64,000 nucleotides of DNA from Amycolatopsis rifamycinica (GCF_000695625.1 NZ_JMQI01000057.1:1-64000); one strand, 5' to 3'; positions 25,774-34,016 are shown, counted from the stretch's first letter. Program-made: numbers and translations. Notes: generated from the sequence alone by a model not told the origin.

Positions 25774-27086
25774 CAGGCTTTCCCTTCCAGCACGGTCAAT
25801 CCCCGTTCGCGCAGGGCGGCGACGGCGTCGGACTGCGTCCGGCGGACGGCGGTGGCCAGGGTCGTGCCGCCCGTCTTCACCCCGCTCATGCGGTCGACGA
25901 CGGTGGAGAAGATCCGCAGGGCGTTGGGGCCCCACGTCCAGTCCGGGACGCGCCGGGCGGCTTCGTCGAGCACGTCGTAGACCGGGGCGCCGAGGAAGTA
26001 GCCGCCCTGGTAGGCCTTCCGGGCGACGTCCCGGCTCGGCAGGTAGCCGGGGAACGGCGTCGTGAACGTGGTGCCGATCTTCGCGACGGCCGGGTCGGTG
26101 CTCAGCCAGCGCAGGAACGTCACGGCCGCGTCCGCCACCTCGCTTTCGGCCGAGACGGCGAACGCGCTGCCGCCCTGCACGCCGTTGGCGGGGACGCCGT
26201 CCCAGGTCGGCATGGTGGTGACCGCCCACCGGTTCCTGTCCCGCGGGATGGACTTCGCCAGCGAGCCGACGCTCCAGGACGCGCCGAGCAGGCCCCACAG
26301 CCGGCCGGTGTGCATGGCGCCGATCCACTCCTGGTCGCCGGTCGGCGCCGTGGCGACCAGGCCGTCGCGGATCATGCCCTGCCAGTAGTCCGCGGTGCGC
26401 AGGGTGCCTTCGCCGCTGATGTCCACCCGCCACGAGCCGCCGTCGATCCGCCACCACGGATCGCCCGCCTGCCAGCACATCCCGGCGAAGAACGAGCCGT
26501 CGTTGAGCGGGAACGTCGTCACGCGCGCCGCCGGGTCGGCCTTCTTCACCGCCCGCGCGGCGGTCCGGAACTCGTCCCACGTGCGCGGCACCGCGATGCC
26601 GTGCCGGTCGAAGAGGTCCTTGCGGTAGTAGAAGACCATCGGGGCGACGTCCATCGGGACCGCCCACGTGCGGCCGCCGGGCCGCACGCCCTGCCAGGCC
26701 GCGGGGGAGTAGCCGTGTTCCAGGTCCGCGACGTCGCCGGTGAGGTCCCGCAGCCCGCCCGTGGTGAGCAGCTGCGGCAGGCCCTGGTACTCCGCGTGCA
26801 GGATGTCGGGGGCGTTGTGGGCGCGCAGCGCGTTGGTCTGCTGGGCGTAACCGCCCTTGAGCCCGCTCGCGATCACGTTGAGCTCCACCGCAATGCCCGG
26901 GTGCGCGGCGTTGAACCCGGCGACGTACTTGTCCATGCCGGTGAGCCACGACCAGACGCGCACGCGGGTGGCACCGGACGCCGTGGTCGACGACGCGCAG
27001 CCGCCGAGCAGCCCGCCGGCGGCGAGCCCGGCCGTGGCCGAGAGGAACCTCCGGCGGTTCAGCCCCGCCGATTCCCGAAGCGTCAT
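25773..27086 (-). CDS. Extracellular sugar-binding lipoprotein of ABC importer
   Basis: A 437-residue family-1 solute-binding protein. The N-terminus carries a Tat motif (NRRRFLSATAGL) joined to a lipobox (LLGGC), so it is a Tat-exported lipoprotein. The mature domain shows VRVWSWLTGMDKYVAGFNAAHPGIAVELNVI, YPVDM-like DVAPMVFYYRKDLFDRHGI and GGSAFAVSAESEVADAAVTFLRWL, all usual for carbohydrate-binding proteins. GGAGGAG precedes ATG 27086. It is the first gene of a six-gene operon running to the beta-galactosidase. The divergent promoter region is shared with the heparinase-like gene. Confidence 0.93.
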   Translation of the reverse strand: MTLRESAGLNRRRFLSATAGLAAGGLLGGCASSTTASGATRVRVWSWLTGMDKYVAGFNAAHPGIAVELNVIASGLKGGYAQQTNALRAHNAPDILHAEYQGLPQLLTTGGLRDLTGDVADLEHGYSPAAWQGVRPGGRTWAVPMDVAPMVFYYRKDLFDRHGIAVPRTWDEFRTAARAVKKADPAARVTTFPLNDGSFFAGMCWQAGDPWWRIDGGSWRVDISGEGTLRTADYWQGMIRDGLVATAPTGDQEWIGAMHTGRLWGLLGASWSVGSLAKSIPRDRNRWAVTTMPTWDGVPANGVQGGSAFAVSAESEVADAAVTFLRWLSTDPAVAKIGTTFTTPFPGYLPSRDVARKAYQGGYFLGAPVYDVLDEAARRVPDWTWGPNALRIFSTVVDRMSGVKTGGTTLATAVRRTQSDAVAALRERGLTVLEGKA

Positions 27087-27127
27087 TGCTCCTCCGTCGA
27101 AGTGATGGCTGTCACTGTCGGGGTGTG

Positions 27128-27180
27128 CCATAGTGCGAGTCAACAATTCAGGTCAAAAGCGATCACAACCGATCAGGATC
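27128..27180. promoter_or_regulatory. Divergent promoter region with CGATCA direct repeats
   Basis: On the minus strand TTGACC (27156-27151) and CTATGG (27133-27128), 17 bases apart, could drive the transporter operon. Just upstream of that -35 box, CGATCA occurs at 27160-27165 and again at 27170-27175, with a third GATC at 27177-27180. DeoR-type regulators often bind such direct repeats, and a DeoR-type regulator is encoded nearby. The assignment is inference. Confidence 0.4.
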
Positions 27181-27193
27181 GAAGGGGACCCTG

Positions 27194-27928
27194 GTGTTGC
27201 GTGCGCTCTTCGACGACCTTCCCGTGCGCAGGCCCGCGTTGGAGTGGCTCGACCTGCCGGCCGTCGCGACCGGTGCCGACGCGCGGGACCTGCCCGTGCC
27301 GGCCCCGCTGGTCCGCTTCCCGCACCGGATCCACCTGGGCGGCGACGCCTACGTCAACGCCAGGGACGCGCCGGCCCGGCTGTCACCGGCCCAGCCGTGG
27401 CACGTCCTGCACCGGTGGGGGAAGCGCCTCGGCGACGCCGACGTCCGGGCGCACGCGGTGAGCCGGGCGCGCGCGGGCGGGCGGACGGCGCCGGCGGCGG
27501 AACCCGAGCCGACCTGGCCGGCCCGGGAGGAATGGCTGCCGCGGGTGCCGGTGCTCGTCGCCCGGGAACGCGCCGGTTCCTCCCGCGGGCTGACGATGGC
27601 GGTCAAGGCCGGGCACAACGGGGAGCGGCACAACCACCTCGACGTCGGGTCCTACTGGGTGGCGGTCGACGTCGTGGCCCACGCGGGCCAGCCGACCTAC
27701 ACCGCGAGCAGCTTCGGGCCGGACCGCTACCGGGCCTGGCCGTTGCGCGGCGAGTGGCACAACGTCCCCGAGCCGGGCGTCACGCAGGAACCGGGCGCGG
27801 CCTCCCGCGCGCGAGACGTCCGGTTCGAGCCCACCGCGGCTGGGGCCGCGCTGTCCGCGGACCTCGCCGGGGCGTACCCGGGCGTGCCGCGCTGGATCCG
27901 TTCGGTGCGGCTGGAGCGGGTCCGGTGA
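27194..27928 (+). CDS. Truncated heparinase II/III-like protein
   Basis: A 244-residue protein that matches only the central beta-sandwich part of bacterial heparinase II/III-family lyases: VLVARERAGSSRGLTMAVKAGHNGERHNHLDVGSYWVAVD, PTYTASSFGPDRYRAWPLRGEWHNVPEPG. Complete members are usually about 600 residues with an N-terminal (alpha/alpha) barrel. Here about 350 N-terminal residues are missing, and the C-terminus stops early at RWIRSVRLERVR. The HNHLDVGS metal/His motif is kept, but the usual IDAGRPTYT reads AHAGQPTYT. GTG 27194 has AAGGGGA upstream and the stop overlaps the next start (TGATG). It may be a remnant or a reshaped accessory protein. Confidence 0.6.
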   Translation: MLRALFDDLPVRRPALEWLDLPAVATGADARDLPVPAPLVRFPHRIHLGGDAYVNARDAPARLSPAQPWHVLHRWGKRLGDADVRAHAVSRARAGGRTAPAAEPEPTWPAREEWLPRVPVLVARERAGSSRGLTMAVKAGHNGERHNHLDVGSYWVAVDVVAHAGQPTYTASSFGPDRYRAWPLRGEWHNVPEPGVTQEPGAASRARDVRFEPTAAGAALSADLAGAYPGVPRWIRSVRLERVR

Positions 27929-29034
27929 TGCTCGCCTCCGAGCGGCACCAGCTGATCCTGTCGCTGGTGCGCGAACACGGCGCGGTCCGGCTGACCGAGC
28001 TGGTCGAGCGGCTGGGCGTCACCGCGGTCACCGTGCGCCGGGACGTCACCGAGCTGGCCGACCGCGGCCTGCTGACCCGCGTGCACGGCGGTGTCACGCT
28101 GACCCGGCCCCGCGGCGGCCACCCCGAGCCCGGGCGCGCCGCGTCGGTGTTCGGCCCGGCCGCCCCCGGTGCGCTGGTCGGCATGGTCGCCCCGTCGGTG
28201 GAGTACTACTGGCCCACGGTCGTCCAAGGTGCACAGTCCACAGTGGCCACCGCGGGCGGGCGGCTCGTGTTGCGCGCGTCCAGCTACGACGCGGCCGAGG
28301 ACCGCCGCCAGATCACGAAGCTCCTCGAACGCGGTGTGCAGACGCTGCTGGTCGCGCCGGCCACCAGCGGCCGCGGCGCGCTGGACCTGCTGCGCTGGCT
28401 GGGCTCGCTGAGCGTCCCGGTCGTTCTCGTCGAGCGCGTGCCGCCCCCGGAGCTGCCCACCCTCGCCCTGGACGCGGCCACGACGGCCCACGCGCTCGGC
28501 GCGGGACTCGCCGTCCGGCACCTGGTGTCCCTCGGCCACCGCGGGGTCGGGCTCGTCGCGTCGCGGTCCAGCCCGCACAGCCCGGCCGTGCGCACCGGCT
28601 GGCGCGAGACGATCGCCTCCCTGGGCCTGGACGCGGCCACGGCGCTGGACCTCGACGTCCCGGCCTACGGCTCCGCGGGCTGGGCACGCGAGTACGACGC
28701 CCTGCTGGAGCGCTGCCGCCGGGCGGGCGTCCGTGCCCTGCTCGTGCACGCCGACCGGGAGGCGATCGGCCTGATCGAACGGGCCAGGGACGGCGGCATC
28801 GCGGTGCCCGGTGAGCTCGCGGTGGTTTCCTACGACGACGAGGTCGCGGCGGCGTCCGACCCGCCGCTGACCGCGGTGTGCCCGCAGAAGCACCGGCTCG
28901 GCGCGGTGGCCGCCGAGCTCGCGCTGGCCCGGCTCGCCGACACGACCGAGCGGCCCGTGCACCGGCTGCAGCTGTGGCCGACGCTCGTGGTGCGCGAATC
29001 CTGCGGGAGCGCGGCGGAAACCGCGCCGCGGTGA
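27928..29034 (+). CDS. Hybrid regulator: DeoR-type HTH fused to LacI-type sugar-binding domain
   Basis: A 368-residue regulator. Residues 1-55 are a DeoR winged helix (SERHQLILSLVREHGAVRLTELVERL, then VTAVTVRRDVTELADRGLLTRVHGGV). From about residue 75 the protein is a periplasmic-binding-protein-like LacI/GalR sensor (VGMVAPSVEYYWPTVVQGAQSTV, LRASSYDAAEDRRQITKLLERGVQTLLVAP, GIAVPGELAVVSYDDEVAAASDPPLTAV). The start ATG 27928 overlaps the upstream stop by one base. It most likely senses the sugar taken up by the neighbouring ABC importer and controls both divergent operons. Confidence 0.87.
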   Translation: MLASERHQLILSLVREHGAVRLTELVERLGVTAVTVRRDVTELADRGLLTRVHGGVTLTRPRGGHPEPGRAASVFGPAAPGALVGMVAPSVEYYWPTVVQGAQSTVATAGGRLVLRASSYDAAEDRRQITKLLERGVQTLLVAPATSGRGALDLLRWLGSLSVPVVLVERVPPPELPTLALDAATTAHALGAGLAVRHLVSLGHRGVGLVASRSSPHSPAVRTGWRETIASLGLDAATALDLDVPAYGSAGWAREYDALLERCRRAGVRALLVHADREAIGLIERARDGGIAVPGELAVVSYDDEVAAASDPPLTAVCPQKHRLGAVAAELALARLADTTERPVHRLQLWPTLVVRESCGSAAETAPR

Positions 29035-29135
29035 ACCCGCCGGCGGTTCTTCCGGCTGGGCTTCCTTCGGCTGCGGACGGAACGCCGATCCGCGTCGAAC
29101 GGGGCAGCCGGGTGGCAGCCGTCCGACGGGCGACG

Positions 29136-30236
29136 TCACCCGTGCCGGACGGCGGGGGCGGCCGCGGTGCTCTCGCCGGTGACGAACGCGGGGACCACGG
29201 TGCCGGGTTCGGCGGCAGGCCCGCCGTCGAGCTGGCGCACCGCGCGCCGGACCGACAGCACCCCCAGCTCGGCCGCCGGGAGCACCACCGCCGTGGGCCG
29301 GATGCGCTGCCGGGCCGCCACGGTGTCCGAGCAGACCGCGACGACGGAGACGTCGCCGGGTACCTGCCGCCCGCGCTGCCGGAGGGTGCCCATGACCAAG
29401 GGCAGGGCGGCTTCGTCGTGCACGACCAGCGCCGTCGGGCCGCCGTCGGCGAGCAGCTCGTCCAGGCAGCGGGCGACGTCTCCGGCCGTCGGCGCGGACA
29501 GCGGGGCCCGGGGTTCCGCCGCCCGGGCCTCCGGGGGAAGGGGGCGGGAAATCGCTTTCACGCCGCGTTCGCCGGCGGCGGCGTGGAAGCTCTCCACGAA
29601 GCCCCGCAGCGACCGGAGCCGGGGGCCGGGCGGCGTGGCCGGCGGCCCGAGGTGGGCGACCGACCGGTGCCCCAGGTCGGCGAGGTGGGTGAGGCAGGCC
29701 CGGCCGGCCGGCGCGAAGTCGACCGTCACCGACGCCAGCCCGTGGTGTTCCCCCGGCGCGCCGACCAGCACGGCGGGACGGCCGGAGGCGAGCAGGACGG
29801 GCACGCGCGGGTCGTCGTCGCCGGCGTCCAGCACGATCACCGCGTCGGCCAGCGCGGCCGACGTCACCCGGTGCAGGCCCGAGGTGCCCTCGTCGTCGGT
29901 GACCAGGAGCAGGTCGAACCCGAGTTCGCGGGCCGCGCCCGCGGCCGCGGAGAAGAACTCCATCTCCATGCCCAGCTGCCGGTCGCCCAGCGGTGGCACC
30001 GCCACCGCGAGGACACCGGCGCGGGGCGACGGCGAGCCGCCGCGGCGCCGGTAGCCGAGGGCGCGGATGGTTTCCTCGACCCGGCGCCGGGTGGCCGGGG
30101 AGATCGTCCGCTTCCCGGTGATCACGTAGGACACGGTGCTCGCCGAGACGCCGGCCGCGTTCGCCACGTCGGTGATCGTCACCGCGCCGCGGCCGCCGCC
30201 GGCCGGCCCGTCCGCCACGTCGCGGAAGTTCGTCAT
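29136..30236 (-). CDS. LacI-family transcriptional regulator
   Basis: A 366-residue LacI-family repressor. The DNA-binding domain is VTITDVANAAGVSASTVSYVITGKRTISPATRRRVEETIRALGY (residues about 19-62), with an 18-residue N-terminal extension. The rest is the periplasmic-binding-like sensor (GVLAVAVPPLGDRQLGMEMEFFSAA, ALADAVIVLDAGDDDPRVP). It starts at ATG 30236. A perfect 12-bp palindrome GTTAGCGCTAAC lies 51 bp upstream, which is the classic centre-CG operator type for this family, so it probably controls itself. No palindrome copy is seen near the ABC transporter operon. Confidence 0.9.
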   Translation of the reverse strand: MTNFRDVADGPAGGGRGAVTITDVANAAGVSASTVSYVITGKRTISPATRRRVEETIRALGYRRRGGSPSPRAGVLAVAVPPLGDRQLGMEMEFFSAAAGAARELGFDLLLVTDDEGTSGLHRVTSAALADAVIVLDAGDDDPRVPVLLASGRPAVLVGAPGEHHGLASVTVDFAPAGRACLTHLADLGHRSVAHLGPPATPPGPRLRSLRGFVESFHAAAGERGVKAISRPLPPEARAAEPRAPLSAPTAGDVARCLDELLADGGPTALVVHDEAALPLVMGTLRQRGRQVPGDVSVVAVCSDTVAARQRIRPTAVVLPAAELGVLSVRRAVRQLDGGPAAEPGTVVPAFVTGESTAAAPAVRHG

Positions 30237-30287
30237 TTGGTGAGGACTTTCTCGAGACCCATTGTCCGATCCGTTGTCCGGCCGGAA

Positions 30288-30299
30288 GTTAGCGCTAAC
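30288..30299. promoter_or_regulatory. LacI-type operator palindrome
   Basis: GTTAGCGCTAAC is a perfect 12-bp palindrome with a central CG, the form bound by LacI/GalR repressors. It stands 51 bp before the ATG of the LacI-family gene and inside a short AT-richer patch. I found no second copy in the window, so the target regulon may lie elsewhere. Confidence 0.65.
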
Positions 30300-30388
30300 A
30301 CGAAGGGGTGGGTGCCGACCTTAATGCCGGTCAACGCGGCCGGTCAAGACACCATCGTCGGGTGATCGAAAACGCCTCGAGGGCCGAT

Positions 30389-31750
30389 TCATTGCCCGGG
30401 ACGGCAGTCGGTCACCGGCATCCCGCGGTGGCCGCCGCGGGACAGGGCGACGAAGCCGAAGGTGGTCGATTCGCCCGGCTTCAGCACCGCATTCCACTCG
30501 GCGTTCGCGACGGCCGAGGAGGCACCGGTCCGCACCAGCCTGCCGTTCCAGAGGTCGTCGATGCTCGTCCCGGCCGGGGTCGGCCAGCTGACCGTCCACC
30601 CGGTGACCTCGGCTCGCCCGCTGTTGCGGACGGTCACCAGCCCCTGGAAACCCCCGTTCCACGACTTCACCACCTGGTAGCGCGCGGCGCAGCCGGGCGG
30701 CCCCGCCGACGGCGACGCCGGCGGGGTCGTGGCCGCGGTGGCGGACGGCGCCGACGCGAGCTGGGCCGCCGCGCTCGCGGGCTCCCGGCCGGGCGGGATC
30801 GACGCCGCCGCGGTCACGACGGCGGCCGCCGCCAGCACCAGCGCCGTCCCGGCGAAGGCCGCCCGGGAGCGGCGACGGCGGGCCGGTGCGGGCGCGCTGT
30901 CCACCGGGGCCGCCACCGGGACCACGCCAGGGGCGGTGGCGCGGGTCAGCAGCCGGGCCGCCCCGGCCATCGGGGGGCGCCCGGAAGGGTCGCGGTGGAG
31001 CAGCCGGAGGACGGCGTCGGTGACCGGCCCGCTGGTGGCGGGCGGGGTGATCGCACCGGCGCCGACGCGCTTGAGCAGGGCCAGCTGGTTCTCGTCGGTG
31101 CCGAACGGCGGCCGCCCTTCGAGCGCGGTGTAGAGCGTCGCGCCGAGCGAGTAGACGTCGGCGGGGAAGCCGGGTTCGGCGCCGTCCGCGACCTCCGGGG
31201 CGAGGTAGGCCGGCGTGCCGACGACCAGCCCGCGGCCGGTGGCGGTGCCTTCCCCGCGCGCGTGGGCCACCCCGAAGTCGGTGATCTTCGCCGAGCCGTC
31301 GGGGGTGACCAGGACGTTGTTCGGGCTGATGTCGCGGTGCACCACGCCTTCCGCGTGCGCCGCGGCCAGCGCCGAGGCGAGCTGGACACCCAGTTCGGCC
31401 ACGTACGCCGGCGCCAGCGGCCCCTGCTCCTCGATCAAGGCGGTCAGCGTGCGCGCCGGCAGGTACTCCATCGTGATGTAGGCGGCGGTGCCCTGCTCGA
31501 CGACGTCGTACACGACGACCGCGTGCGGGTGGCGCAACCGGGCGGTGACCCGGGCCTCCCGCAGCGTCCGCTCGCGCGTGCGTTCCGCGGCCGCCGGATC
31601 GGCGGGGGAGTCCGGGAACAGCTGCTTGATCGCGACGAGGCGGTCGAGCCGCTCGTCCTTCGCCCGCCACACGGCTCCCATCGCGCCGTGACCCGCCCGG
31701 CCGAGCACGCGGTACCGGCCGGCGATCACTGCCCCTTCGCGCACGGGCAC
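30389..31750 (-). CDS. Transmembrane Ser/Thr kinase with extracellular CBM2 cellulose-binding domain (kinase 1)
   Basis: A 453-residue PknB-like receptor kinase. Residues 12-270 are the kinase: GHGAMGAV loop (20-27), Lys42 of VAIK, HRDISPNN with Asp140 and Asn145, and DFG with Asp158; the catalytic set is complete. A basic stretch RRRRSR leads into one membrane helix (about 297-316), then an Ala/Pro/Ser linker. Residues 354-453 are a family-2 carbohydrate-binding module with the three surface Trp (SWNGGF, LWNG, EWNA; W364, W401, W419) and the terminal Cys pair. This is an outside cellulose/xylan sensor coupled to an inside kinase. GTG 31750 has AGAGGGGAG upstream. Confidence 0.9.
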   Translation of the reverse strand: MPVREGAVIAGRYRVLGRAGHGAMGAVWRAKDERLDRLVAIKQLFPDSPADPAAAERTRERTLREARVTARLRHPHAVVVYDVVEQGTAAYITMEYLPARTLTALIEEQGPLAPAYVAELGVQLASALAAAHAEGVVHRDISPNNVLVTPDGSAKITDFGVAHARGEGTATGRGLVVGTPAYLAPEVADGAEPGFPADVYSLGATLYTALEGRPPFGTDENQLALLKRVGAGAITPPATSGPVTDAVLRLLHRDPSGRPPMAGAARLLTRATAPGVVPVAAPVDSAPAPARRRRSRAAFAGTALVLAAAAVVTAAASIPPGREPASAAAQLASAPSATAATTPPASPSAGPPGCAARYQVVKSWNGGFQGLVTVRNSGRAEVTGWTVSWPTPAGTSIDDLWNGRLVRTGASSAVANAEWNAVLKPGESTTFGFVALSRGGHRGMPVTDCRPGQ

Positions 31751-31861
31751 GCTCCCCTCTGTCGCTTCCGTCGACAGGGGACACGGGCGGTTCCGGCGCG
31801 CAGTTCGGCTCGTCGGCCGCATTCACTCACCTGGGTGGGGCAGGAAAAGGCGTTCGATGAA

Positions 31862-31885
31862 TTCGTTCCGGATACCGGAAACGAA
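31862..31885. promoter_or_regulatory. Long palindrome upstream of kinase 1
   Basis: TTCCGGATACCGGAA (31866-31880) is a perfect inverted repeat with a three-base centre, and the arms extend on both sides through TTCGT and ACGAA with one unmatched base. A related half-site (TCGGAACGATAACGAA) lies at about 31922-31937. It is in the 187-bp gap between the two kinase genes and could be the operator of the downstream kinase. Confidence 0.4.
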
Positions 31886-31937
31886 ACCGGCCGCTACGGA
31901 AGAATCGGCGATCCGGTTGTGTCGGAACGATAACGAA

Positions 31938-33299
31938 TCAGTTGGTCCGGCAGCTGAGGACCGGAACGGCGGGGCCGCCTGCCGTGATGTCCTGGTTCAA
32001 CCCGAAGGAAGCCGAGCCGTCCGGCTCGACCAGGGCGTTCCAGCCCGCGTCGGAGACGGTGACCGACGAGCCGGTCTGGCTCAGGGTGCCGTTCCACAGG
32101 TCCCGGATGCCGGCCCCGCCGGGCTGCACCCACGTCACCGTCCACCCGGTCAGCCGCGTCGGCCGGTCGTTGTGCACGGTGACCTGCGCCTGGGCGCCGC
32201 CCGGCCAGGCGTTCGTCACCTCGTAGCGCGCGGTGCAGCCGCCCGGCGCGGGCGGGGTGGTGCGCTCCGCCGGCTCGTCGGAGGCGCGGGCCGGCGCGGG
32301 GGCGGTGGTGGTGCTGTGGACGGTGTGGTCGGCGGTGATCGTCGTCGGCGGCTGTCCGACGGTCACCGCGGTGGTCCCGGGCCGGTCGGCGAGGGCGAGA
32401 CCGGCCGCCACGCTCACCGACGCCAGGCCAGCGACGGCCGCGGTCACGGCGGCGCGGCGGAGCCGGGACCGGCGGGGCGCGGTGGCCGCGACCGGCTTGC
32501 CGACGGCCGCGAGCAGTTCCACCGCCTCCTGCATCGACGGGCGGGCGGCCGGATCCCGTTCGAGCATCCGCATCAGCACGGCGGTCAGCGGGCCGCCGTG
32601 CGGCGGCGGGGTCAGCTGGTTCTCGGTGATCCGCCGGAGCAGCGTGATCGGGTCGTCGCTGGTCCCGAACGGCGGCGTGCCCTCCAGGGCGGTGTAGAGG
32701 GTGGCGCCGAGCGAATAGACGTCGGACGGCAGGCCGGCCTCGCCACCCCGGGCGACCTCCGGGGCCAGGTACGGGAGCGTGCCGACGACGACGCCTTCGT
32801 CGGCGGCGGGGTGCTCGCCGAGCGACCGGGACACGCCGAAGTCGGTGATCCGGGCGGTGCCGTCGCCGGTGACGAGCACGTTGTTGGGCGTGACGTCCCG
32901 GTGCAGGATCCAGTCGCTGTGCGCGGCGGCCAGCGCCGCGCCGATCTGCCGCCCGAGCCGCAGCACGTCGCACCGGGGCAACGGCCCGCGTTCGACCAGG
33001 ACGTCGGTCAGCGAACGGGCGGCCACGTACTCCATGACCAGGTACATCGAGCCGGCGTCCTCGAACACGTCGTAAACCGCGACGGCGTGCGGGTGCCGCA
33101 GCCGCGAAGCCAGCCGCGCCTCGCGGATCGCCCGCTCGCAGACGTCGCCGCCCTTGCCCGGCTCGTGCAGGAACTGCTTGACGGCCACCACCCGGTCCAG
33201 CCGCTCGTCCCTGGCCCGCCACACCAGGCTCATCGCGCCGCGGCCGAGGTGCCCCAAGAGCCGGTACCGCCCGTTGACGAGCTGTTCCTCGAAAGCCAC
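31938..33299 (-). CDS. Transmembrane Ser/Thr kinase with extracellular CBM2 cellulose-binding domain (kinase 2)
   Basis: A second 453-residue kinase of the same plan, a diverged paralogue. The kinase has GRGAMSLV (19-26), Lys41 of VAVK, HRDVTPNN with Asp135 and Asn140, and DFG with Asp153. One membrane helix lies near residues 292-312 (VTAAVAGLASVSVAAGLALA), followed by a Thr/Pro linker. The CBM2 (355-453) keeps AWPGGA, LWNG and GWNA (W365, W402, W420) and both terminal Cys. It lacks PASTA repeats. GTG 33299 has CAGGGG upstream. The tandem copy 188 bp downstream suggests duplication and then divergence in ligand or target. Roughly 300 bp upstream hold no other gene. Confidence 0.9.
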   Translation of the reverse strand: MAFEEQLVNGRYRLLGHLGRGAMSLVWRARDERLDRVVAVKQFLHEPGKGGDVCERAIREARLASRLRHPHAVAVYDVFEDAGSMYLVMEYVAARSLTDVLVERGPLPRCDVLRLGRQIGAALAAAHSDWILHRDVTPNNVLVTGDGTARITDFGVSRSLGEHPAADEGVVVGTLPYLAPEVARGGEAGLPSDVYSLGATLYTALEGTPPFGTSDDPITLLRRITENQLTPPPHGGPLTAVLMRMLERDPAARPSMQEAVELLAAVGKPVAATAPRRSRLRRAAVTAAVAGLASVSVAAGLALADRPGTTAVTVGQPPTTITADHTVHSTTTAPAPARASDEPAERTTPPAPGGCTARYEVTNAWPGGAQAQVTVHNDRPTRLTGWTVTWVQPGGAGIRDLWNGTLSQTGSSVTVSDAGWNALVEPDGSASFGLNQDITAGGPAVPVLSCRTN

Positions 33300-33596
33300 C
33301 CATACCCCTGCGTCGGTCGGCCAAACGATGCACTTTTAGCAGAGAACCGGCCTTCGTGGGGCTTCGGCGCCGAGTGGATCGGGAACCGTTATCCGGCTCG
33401 GCGGAGACGCATTCCGGGAATTCGCCGCGTTCGACGGTTTCGGTGGTGGAGCGGAAGTCGCGGCCGGAGAGGCGTACGGTGTGGGCATCGCGGTTCAACC
33501 GGCAGCCGCCCGCCGGCTCCCCCTGCGCGTTCCGTCCCGTGGGTGGACCGGGAGGCGGGGCCGCCTCCCGGCCGTCCCTCGCTTCGAGGAGGCTGT

Positions 33597-34016
33597 GTGC
33601 TCGACCAGATCGCCGCTCCGCAGTTTCGCGTCGACGTCCCGTCCGCGATGACCCTGTCGGTGACCGCGACGGCGGAGGCGACGACCGTCGCCATCCGCGG
33701 CGAAATAGACCTGCCGGTGCTGAGCAGGCTCCGGACCCGGCTGGGCGAGGAGATCGACCTCGCCCCGCGGGCCCTGGTGCTGGAGCTGTCCGGGGTGTCG
33801 TTCTGCGGCGCGGGCGGGATCACGGAACTGCTGGTGGCGGCCTCGGAGGCGCACGTGAGCGGGGTGCCGTTCGCGATCGCGGCGGCGGGCCGGGCGGTGC
33901 GGCGGCCGATCCGGGTGCTCGGCTTGGAGCAGCTGCTCCCGGTCCACCGGAGCGCCGAGGCGGCGTTGGACTGGCTGTCCGTGCTCCCCCGGTTGCGGGG
34001 GAGCGAACGAGGCTGA
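33597..34016 (+). CDS. STAS-domain protein (anti-sigma factor antagonist type)
   Basis: A 139-residue STAS-domain protein starting at GTG 33597, with GAGGAGG five bases upstream. It shows TTVAIRGEIDLPVLSRLRTRL, RALVLELSGVSFCGAGGITELLVAA and a last helix with VHRSAEAALDWL. In anti-sigma antagonists a Ser or Thr in the D-x-S/T motif is phosphorylated; here the position reads SFCGAGG, so the usual Ser is a Cys or Gly and phospho-control is uncertain. It is divergent from kinase 2. A link with the kinases is possible but not shown. Confidence 0.8.
   Translation: MLDQIAAPQFRVDVPSAMTLSVTATAEATTVAIRGEIDLPVLSRLRTRLGEEIDLAPRALVLELSGVSFCGAGGITELLVAASEAHVSGVPFAIAAAGRAVRRPIRVLGLEQLLPVHRSAEAALDWLSVLPRLRGSERG

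Noticed and set aside
33597..34016. STAS protein as a certain partner of the CBM2 kinases
   Set aside because: It is adjacent but divergent, and its regulatory Ser position is not conserved, so a functional link is only a possibility.
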